NCBI GenBank assembly: GCA_035711845.1
Contig: DASTBU010000164.1
Location: 1-25,992 of the forward strand
DNA: 25,992 bases
Direction of reading: 5' to 3'
Source: DASTBU01 sp035711845
GTDB taxonomy: Bacteria > Acidobacteriota > Vicinamibacteria > Vicinamibacterales > 2-12-FULL-66-21
Both the position numbers and the translations under genes were made by a program. Below the pieces are notes generated by a model. The model did no database searches. It saw nothing but the letters and a program-made list of their open reading frames with translations, and had not been told where the DNA came from. The stretch's first letter is position 1, and the number at the start of each line of letters is the position of its first letter. Positions 18,239 to 23,813 of this stretch are shown in pieces.

Positions 18239-18340
18239 CCTCCCGCGCCGTGGCAATGAGCCTGGAGACCCTGTGCGCGCGCGTCCCGACCCCATTGATC
18301 GAATCCGACATCATGCCAGGCCTCTTTGAGGAGACAGACA
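18239..18340 (-). repeat. Two fused short copies of the kinase-LanC synthetase gene (decayed second copy)
   Basis: 18239-18276 matches 24317-24354 at 37 of 38 positions: the LanC zinc-Cys segment, AQGLQAHCHGAGG. 18276-18340 matches 25902-25966 at 64 of 65 positions: the kinase N-lobe segment, VCLLKEAWHDVGFDQWGRDA. In the intact gene these lie 1548 bp (exactly 516 codons) apart; here they are joined in frame at a 1-bp shared base. Both substitutions are synonymous in the synthetase frame. The matches stop abruptly on both sides. The segment is most simply a relic of a related synthetase gene that suffered an internal deletion. Confidence 0.85.
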
Positions 18341-18601
18341 GACGAAATACCGCCCATGGAGGAGCGGTCCCCGCGGTGGCGGCGAGACTCGCAGCCCCGC
18401 AGCTTCGAACGGGTCAATGACTGATGGATCAGGAGGCTGGTAGAAGGTGAGGCGAACGTCATTGGTCAGTCGGCCTGCGGGATCGAGCATGTCGTAGCTG
18501 CCGTCGTGTTGGCCGCCCCTGGCCGCCCGAATCGAGTCCGGACCCGGCAAGGAGGATTGCTGAAAACCGACGCACGACAGCTCAGTCTCGACAAAAGGAG
18601 A
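18341..18601. other. Non-coding or debris DNA between the synthetase relic and the heptamer repeat
   Basis: A minus-strand open frame here (residues such as GSYDMLDPAGRLTNDVRLTF, then PPDPSVIDPFEA) has protein-like composition but no family I recognise and no clear start. It runs into the 7-bp repeat upstream and the synthetase relic downstream. It may be another gene fragment. No promoter or RNA gene is seen. Confidence 0.35.
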
Positions 18602-18701
18602 CGGACCACGGACGAGGGACGAAGGGATCACGGACCAGGGACCACGGATAAGGGGGACGTGGACCATGGACCATGGACCGCGGGACAAGGGACCAAGGGA
18701 C
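18602..18701. repeat. Degenerate heptanucleotide tandem repeat, unit GGACCAN
   Basis: About a dozen 7-bp units lie nearly back to back: GGACCAC, GGACGAG, GGACGAA, GGACCAG, GGACCAC, GGATAAG, GGACCAT, GGACCAT, GGACCGC, GGGACAA, GGGACCA. Occasional 1-2 bp slips break the phase. The array ends exactly where the permease gene's stop codon begins at 18702, so it forms that gene's 3' flank. Confidence 0.8.
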
Positions 18702-21353
18702 TCAATCCGCTCTGAGCGTCACCGACGGATCGACCTGGACCGCCCTCCAGGCCGGCACCGAGCAGGCGAGCGCCGAGACGCCGAGCAGCAAAGTCCCCAC
18801 GCCGACGTACGTCACCGGATCGAGCGGGGAGATCTCGAAGAGCAGCGTGGTGATCGCCATGCTCGCGCCGACGGCCGCGGCGAGGCCGACGACGATCCCG
18901 AGCATGGTCAGCATCAAACCCTGACGGACTACCAGCGCGAGGATATCGCCTCGCGTGGCGCCCATGGCGGCGCGCACCCCGATCTCGCGCGTCCGCTCCG
19001 TCACGCCGCCCGACAGGACGCCGAAGAGACCGATGGCCGCGAGCAGCAGCGCGAGCACGCCGAAGGCCTCGAACAGGGCCAGCGCGAAGCGACGCTCGGC
19101 GGCTGACGCAGCCACGCGGTCCTCCATCGTGGCGACGCGCATGATCGGACGGTCCTTGTCGACCGACCAGATGGCCTCGCGGAGGGCCGGCGTAAGCCCG
19201 GCCGCGTCGCCGCGGGCACGCACGACCAGCCAGCGCGCGTTGTCTGCGAACTGCCACTGCGTGGGTGTCATGTACACCGCATCTGGCTGCTTCAAGGCCA
19301 GTGACGTCTGCTTGACGTCGCCTACGATCCCGACAACGGTGTACCACGGTCCCGAATCGGCACCGATCTGGAGGCGCTCGCCGATCGCGTCTCTGCCCGG
19401 GAAGCGACGGGACGCGAGTGATTCGTTGATCACGGCAGCCAATGGGGCGCCGGCGACGTCGCGATCGTTCAGGAAACGCCCTCGGCGCAGCGAGAGGCCG
19501 AGCGCCTCGAAGTAGCCCGGACTGACCGCGTACCGGAACGCGCCACCCAGCTCGTCGGCTCTCCCGGGCGTGCTCGACTCGAAACGCACGCCGTACACGT
19601 CATAGTCGTCGGTCAGCGGCAACTGGTTGGTGAACGCCGCGGCGCGAACGCCGGGCACGGCGCGGACGGCCTCGAGCGCGTCCGTGAAGAACCGGTGGGT
19701 CACGCTGGCGTCCTCGAACCGGTGACCGGACGTCTGGACGTGCATCGTGAGCACGTTCGCGGGGTCGAATCCCGAAGGGACCGCGAACAGGTGCTGCAGG
19801 CTGCGCAACAGCAGCCCCGCGCTGACCAGCAGCACCAGCGCGAGCGCCACCTCGACAACGACGAGGACGCGGCGCGTCACCTGATGCCCGCTTGCCGTCG
19901 CACGCGAGCGTCGCCGTATTCCTGTGCTCAGGTCCCGCCGGCACGCCTGCAGCGCCGGAATGATGCCGACGACCAGGCCGACGAGCAGCGTCACGCCCGC
20001 CCCGAACGCGAGGGCCGCGCCATCCACGTGGATCGCGCTCGCGCGGGGCAGCCCGGGCGGACTGAGGGCGAGCACTGCCTGCACGCCCACGTCGGCCATG
20101 ATCAAGCCGAGAGCCCCCCCGAAAGCAGCCAGGAGCAGACTCTCGGTGAGCAACTGACGGAGGAGCCGCGCGCGACCGGCGCCGAGGGCGGCACGCATCG
20201 CGAGCTCGCCGCTCCGTTGGGCGCCGCGCGCGAGCAGCAGGTTGGTGACGTTGACGCAGGCGATGGCGAGCAGCACGATGACCGCGCCGAAGACGGAGAG
20301 CAGCGCCGGTTTGACCCCGCGCGTGATCTCCTCCTGCAGCGGCCGCACGATGAATCCCCGGTCGAGCGACGCCCAGGGCATCCTTGGGAACTCGGCGATC
20401 GGCGTCTGTGCGATGCTCTCGAGCTCCCGCCGCGCCGCCTCAGCCGTCGTGGCCGGGTCGCGCCGTCCAATCAGGCGCAGGTGATGACCCCACTCCCGCC
20501 CCTGCGATGGAAGCGAGGTGTCGTACTGCAGGGGCGCCCATATCTCCGCCGACGGCGCCAGCACGTTCTCGAACGTGCCCGGCATCACCCCGATCACCGT
20601 ATACCCGTCATCGTCGAGCGCGATCTCGCGGCCGACGATCGATGCGTCGGCTCCGAAGCGCCGGCGCCAGAGCCCGTCGCTCAGGATCACGACCCTCGGA
20701 CCCCGGTGCCGATCGTCCGGCTCGGTGAAGTCGCGGCCGAGTGCCGGCGACATGCCAAGGCTCCGGAAGTACGCGGCACTCACACGCTGGCCGTCGAGCC
20801 GTTCCGGCACGCTCACGCCGACGAGCGTCGGCTGCCAGCCTTTCATCACAGCGACCGACTTGAACGAGCGGCTCCGCGCGACGAGCTCGCGATAGGTGCC
20901 GAACGTGACGTCGACGCCGGAGCCGTCGCCTCCCGTGTCCCAGATCATCGTGATGCGTCCGGCGTTCGGATAGGGCAGCGGCTCGAACAGAACCGGGTTG
21001 ACGGCGCTGAATATCGCGGTGCTGGCGCCGATGCCCAGGCCGAGCGTGAGCGCGCTGACCGCGACGAATCCCGGGCTCTTGCGCAGCCAGCGGGCGCCGT
21101 ATCGAAGGTCGGCGATGATCGTGTCGATCGCGTTCTCCCACCCGGACGCGCGGACCTCCTCGCGCAGCGCGACGGTGTTCCCCACCTCCAGCCGCGCGGC
21201 GCGCCGTGCATTCTCCGGGGACAATCCTTCCTGCGTCAGCCGGGCCGCTGTCTCTTCGAGGTAATGTGCGACCTCGTCGGCGACATCCCTGTCGGCGGTC
21301 GCGCGACGGGTGAGCCCGTGGAAGCCGTGTTTCAGGTGGCGCCACAGAGACAT
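18702..21353 (-). CDS. ADOP-family ABC transporter permease (MacB-like periplasmic core and FtsX domains, duplicated)
   Basis: An 883-aa inner-membrane protein. The first ~80 residues form the cytosolic prefix typical of Acidobacterial duplicated orphan permeases (ADEVAHYLEE-like segment VADEVAHYLEETAARL, then RRAARLEVGN). Next come DLRYGARWLRKSPGF and a first TM helix (VAVSALTLGLGIGASTAIFS). A MacB-like periplasmic domain and FtsX helices follow (VIVLLAIACVNVTNLLLARG), then a second periplasmic domain and a C-terminal FtsX set (GVLALLLAAIGLFGVLSGGV, ending PAWRAVQVDPSVTLRAD). No ATPase gene is adjacent, as usual for ADOPs. The cargo is unknown; MacB relatives export peptides, lipids or drugs mechanically. 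It starts 3 bp after the PadR gene, so the two form one operon. Confidence 0.94.
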   Translation of the reverse strand: MSLWRHLKHGFHGLTRRATADRDVADEVAHYLEETAARLTQEGLSPENARRAARLEVGNTVALREEVRASGWENAIDTIIADLRYGARWLRKSPGFVAVSALTLGLGIGASTAIFSAVNPVLFEPLPYPNAGRITMIWDTGGDGSGVDVTFGTYRELVARSRSFKSVAVMKGWQPTLVGVSVPERLDGQRVSAAYFRSLGMSPALGRDFTEPDDRHRGPRVVILSDGLWRRRFGADASIVGREIALDDDGYTVIGVMPGTFENVLAPSAEIWAPLQYDTSLPSQGREWGHHLRLIGRRDPATTAEAARRELESIAQTPIAEFPRMPWASLDRGFIVRPLQEEITRGVKPALLSVFGAVIVLLAIACVNVTNLLLARGAQRSGELAMRAALGAGRARLLRQLLTESLLLAAFGGALGLIMADVGVQAVLALSPPGLPRASAIHVDGAALAFGAGVTLLVGLVVGIIPALQACRRDLSTGIRRRSRATASGHQVTRRVLVVVEVALALVLLVSAGLLLRSLQHLFAVPSGFDPANVLTMHVQTSGHRFEDASVTHRFFTDALEAVRAVPGVRAAAFTNQLPLTDDYDVYGVRFESSTPGRADELGGAFRYAVSPGYFEALGLSLRRGRFLNDRDVAGAPLAAVINESLASRRFPGRDAIGERLQIGADSGPWYTVVGIVGDVKQTSLALKQPDAVYMTPTQWQFADNARWLVVRARGDAAGLTPALREAIWSVDKDRPIMRVATMEDRVAASAAERRFALALFEAFGVLALLLAAIGLFGVLSGGVTERTREIGVRAAMGATRGDILALVVRQGLMLTMLGIVVGLAAAVGASMAITTLLFEISPLDPVTYVGVGTLLLGVSALACSVPAWRAVQVDPSVTLRAD

Positions 21354-21356
21354 CGG

Positions 21357-21695
21357 TCAGCCCTCGGCTTTCAGGAGCCGCGCCACGGCGGAGGCTCGCC
21401 GGGTCCACTCCACGGTCTGGACCTCCAGCTGCCGTCGGCCCGAGCGGGTGAGCGTATAGAACTTTGCGCGCCGCGAGTTCGGTGTTTCGCGCCACTCGGC
21501 GTCGAGCCATCCGGCGCGCTCGAGGCGTTTGAGGGCCGTGAGCAGCGAACCGGGATTCACCCTGAACACCCCTCGCGAGATCTGTTCGACGCGACGCGCG
21601 ATGCCGTAGCCGTGCATCGGCTCGAGGCTCAGCGTCTTGAGGATGAGCATGTCCAGGGTGCCCTGGATGACGTCGGTGCTGGGAACGTTGTCCAC
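21357..21695 (-). CDS. PadR-family transcriptional regulator
   Basis: A 112-aa winged-helix repressor. The N-terminal DNA-binding part shows the PadR pattern QGTLDMLILKTLSLEPMHGY, followed by GIARRVEQISRGVFRVNPGS and LLTALKRLERAGWLDAEW. Then comes the wing with RRAKFYTLTRSGRRQL and a short C-terminal dimerisation helix (EWTRRASAVARLL), as in the PadR-s2 subgroup. It is the first gene of an operon with the ADOP permease (3-bp gap), the common arrangement in Acidobacteriota. It probably represses its own promoter in response to a small ligand, which cannot be predicted. Confidence 0.94.
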   Translation of the reverse strand: MDNVPSTDVIQGTLDMLILKTLSLEPMHGYGIARRVEQISRGVFRVNPGSLLTALKRLERAGWLDAEWRETPNSRRAKFYTLTRSGRRQLEVQTVEWTRRASAVARLLKAEG

Positions 21696-21719
21696 GCAAG
21701 CTCCACGGATGACTCCCAG

Positions 21720-21748
21720 ACGATAGGGTCATTCATGTTGATTGTCAA
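21720..21748 (-). promoter_or_regulatory. Sigma70-like promoter of the padR-permease operon
   Basis: On the minus strand, TTGACA (21743-21748) and TATCGT (21720-21725) are 17 bp apart, about 25 bp ahead of the PadR start at 21695. Flanking the -35 is an interrupted dyad, CATTCA (21730-21735) and TGAATG (21765-21770), which could serve as an operator. The operator suggestion is weak. Confidence 0.6.
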
Positions 21749-21770
21749 GATATGTCGGTCATAGTGAATG

Positions 21771-22010
21771 CACGCATCAGGCGGGGGACTCGCGCTGCGC
21801 TCACACGGTTAGTCATCCGACGGAGAGACCTTTCTCTGGTGGCCGTGGCCCTTCTGAGCCGTGCGCGCCACAACTAGCAACGTGCCTAACCCCGCGCAAT
21901 CAACAGGATGTCGTCAGTCGCGAGTTGTCGAGTCTTCCGGTACCCCCCTTGCTCAGTGGATGCTCCGGCCGCCTCGAACTACCCGTCCGGCCGCTTTTCT
22001 GAAGTGCGCT
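21771..22010. other. Long leader between the PadR promoter and the secreted-protein gene
   Basis: About 240 bp with no gene that I can support. An in-frame upstream extension of the next CDS exists, but it lacks a signal peptide and has non-coding-like composition. No known riboswitch core was recognised. A possible plus-strand promoter (TTGATT at 21738-21743, CATAGT at 21760-21765) overlaps the PadR promoter; it is weak. Confidence 0.3.
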
Positions 22011-22022
22011 AAGGAGCATGCA

Positions 22023-23222
22023 ATGGTGCAGCAGATTCAACGCGCCGCTGTCCGAGTCAAGAAATTCACGGTCTCAGCGTTCCTCCTCCTCGTCGTTCTC
22101 GGATATCAGCAACTGGCTGCGCACTCGATTGACTACGTCGGGATGTCTTTCAGCCCGTCCGCGTCGATGGTGGGTGGGTCCGGAAATTGGACGGTGACCG
22201 ATCCGGTTGCTGGCGGCAGCGATGTCACCTTTGGTTTGACGTTCACCATCAATACGATGGGCAGCACGACGAACTACCCCAGAACCATCGGGTTCGGTGC
22301 AACGACAGCTGCGAAGCCTGCAGGAGCGGCAGATGCGACCGTCAGCGGCCTCTCGGCATCGCATACGTTCACGGCCGCAACGGGCGCGGGTTCCACGTTT
22401 ACCGATAGCGTGACGATTACCGCCCCGACCACCCCCGGCGCTTACACCGTGAGATTCAGCGCCGTATCAGGCACCGGTGGTAGTGGAGGACTCGGCGGGG
22501 GCAGCGGCATCAACATCAATTTCACTGTAGCCGAACCCTCAGAACCTCCGTGCGAGCCCGTTCCCACGGTGCTGAACGTCGGGGATATGTGCGTGCTCTT
22601 CCGTCAAACGCAACCTGTCGATCTGACGGCGACTCTGACGGGCGGTGGCACGGGCGTCGCCGGCCAGTCCGTCAATTTCTCCGTCGACGGCACGGCGGTC
22701 GGGCAGGCCGTCACAGACGCCAATGGTGTCGCGACTCTGGAGGGTGTTGACGTTACCGGCCTCGCCGTGGGCGACCACGAGGTGATGGCCACCTTCGCCG
22801 GCCAAGAGTGCACGTATCTGCCGACGAATGGGCTGGGAAATCTCGGCGTTGAGTATCTCTTCGCCGGATTCCAGCAACCGATCAATGCCGACGGAAGCAG
22901 CGCCTTCGGCGGACGGACGATTCCCGTAAAGATCAAGATCGCAGATGCCGACGGAGAGCCCGTGACGGATGCGCAAGCGCACGTCTATTTCGCCTTCGGC
23001 ACTCCGGCGGTCGTTGGCACGGACGCGGAACCGGTGGCCAACACGAGTGGCGATCTTGGCAACGTGATGCGCTACGATTACTCCGCGGACCAGTACATCT
23101 TCAATTGGGACATTGCGGGATTGGCCAACGGCACGTATACGATTCGTGTGGACCTGGGCGAAGGCCAATGCGGCGAGCAGCACTCCGTCACGGTGGGTCT
23201 CAAGAAGAAAGGAAGCAAGTAA
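22023..23222 (+). CDS. Secreted protein with Ig-like modules and a PxKF-like C-terminal domain
   Basis: A 399-aa exported protein. The ATG at 22023 has AAGGAG seven bases ahead, and a signal peptide follows (VKKFTVSAFLLLVVLGYQQLAAHS). Residues ~30-165 are Gly/Ser/Thr-rich and beta-like (FSPSASMVGG..., TAPTTPGAYTVRFSAVSG), ending in a Gly-rich stretch. Residues ~180-275 resemble a bacterial Ig-like fold (VDLTATLTGGGTGVAGQSVN, then FSVDGTAVGQAVTDANGVAT). The last ~115 residues match the PxKF-type domain: FQQPINADGSSAFGGRTIPV then KIKIADADG, and DQYIFNWDIAGLANGTYTIR then VDLGEGQ. The protein ends in LKKKGSK. These domains are found on surface or secreted proteins of unknown role, and no catalytic motif is seen. 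Confidence 0.82.
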   Translation: MVQQIQRAAVRVKKFTVSAFLLLVVLGYQQLAAHSIDYVGMSFSPSASMVGGSGNWTVTDPVAGGSDVTFGLTFTINTMGSTTNYPRTIGFGATTAAKPAGAADATVSGLSASHTFTAATGAGSTFTDSVTITAPTTPGAYTVRFSAVSGTGGSGGLGGGSGININFTVAEPSEPPCEPVPTVLNVGDMCVLFRQTQPVDLTATLTGGGTGVAGQSVNFSVDGTAVGQAVTDANGVATLEGVDVTGLAVGDHEVMATFAGQECTYLPTNGLGNLGVEYLFAGFQQPINADGSSAFGGRTIPVKIKIADADGEPVTDAQAHVYFAFGTPAVVGTDAEPVANTSGDLGNVMRYDYSADQYIFNWDIAGLANGTYTIRVDLGEGQCGEQHSVTVGLKKKGSK

Positions 23223-23255
23223 ACGCGACTGCCTTTCGATCTCGACACCCTCGGA

Positions 23256-23400
23256 TCAGATCTTGATCTCGTAGGTCCGCTCCCTCAATGCGCGTCGCGC
23301 CGGGCACTGCGCCATAGAGGAGCGTCGCCGGACCGCTGACCAGCTCGATGCGCTGCGCCGGTCGGTTCTTCACGTCACGATGACGCCGCTGCCCAACGAA
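23256..23400 (-). pseudogene. Remnant with a TonB-receptor plug motif
   Basis: On the minus strand a short frame reads NRPAQRIELVSGPATLLYGA, the classic TonB-dependent receptor plug motif (RIEVVxGPASxLYGA). The expected continuation (GGVINIxT) is missing. In another frame the same strand ends RALRERTYEIKI and a stop at about 23256, which looks like the end of a different protein. No barrel domain lies nearby. I read this as gene debris between the secreted-protein gene and the precursor peptide gene. Confidence 0.5.
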
Positions 23401-23474
23401 CAACTGATTGGCTGCATATCTGGGGCGACGCGGCTAAAATGCGAACGAACTACGCAGACGGGACACACCAGAGA

Positions 23475-23813
23475 CTAGTCAGCCCCGACCTCGCAGCCCC
23501 CTGGTCCGGTACCGCAATGCCTCTTGCTGTTCGGCGTATCAATATTTGTGACAAAGGGAAGGCAGAAGCACAGCCAGCTGCAAATAAGGTTGGTCGTATA
23601 AAACCCCAGATTCTGACCCGCAATCGTGACGTCGGTGCCCGCCAGGCGCCTGAGGGCGTCTTCGTCCTGCGTCGAAATCGCAGCGAGCTCGGCCGGGGTC
23701 AGGTCGAGCTCTTTGATGACATACGGCCAGTCCTTCTGGTCTTTCAGGCTTCTCCGAAATTTCTCATCCGAGTCCAACCGCTCGAGAAACTTTCGCAGCG
23801 TTTTTTCTGACAT
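23475..23813 (-). CDS. Probable RiPP (lanthipeptide-type) precursor peptide
   Basis: A 112-aa peptide directly downstream of the kinase-LanC gene and overlapping its 3' end by 50 bp. The ATG has AGGAAAGGAAGAG a few bases upstream. Residues 1-59 form a charged helical leader (MSEKTLRKFLERLDSDEKFR; then ELDLTPAELAAIS and EDALRRLAG), resembling Nif11- or Franean1_4349-type RiPP leaders. The C-terminal half is quite different: five Cys (78, 82, 84, 100, 107) with Thr/Ser at 60, 63, 73, 74, 79, 89, 93, 96 and 102. It includes a hydrophobic FYTTNLICSWLCFCLPF block and a CGTGPGGC tail. Dehydrated Thr/Ser joined to Cys would give lanthionine rings. Position, leader/core contrast and Cys content support the role; no exact family match is claimed, and the leader cleavage site is unknown. 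Confidence 0.78.
   Translation of the reverse strand: MSEKTLRKFLERLDSDEKFRRSLKDQKDWPYVIKELDLTPAELAAISTQDEDALRRLAGTDVTIAGQNLGFYTTNLICSWLCFCLPFVTNIDTPNSKRHCGTGPGGCEVGAD

Noticed and set aside
19695..21764. 689-codon plus-strand open frame antisense to the ADOP permease.
   Set aside because: Arg/Glu/Ala-rich composition typical of an antisense shadow; the minus-strand frame encodes a clear ADOP protein.
23439..23810. 123-codon plus-strand frame across the precursor gene.
   Set aside because: Antisense shadow of the precursor; no ribosome-binding site or recognisable features, whereas the minus-strand peptide has a leader/core layout beside its enzyme.
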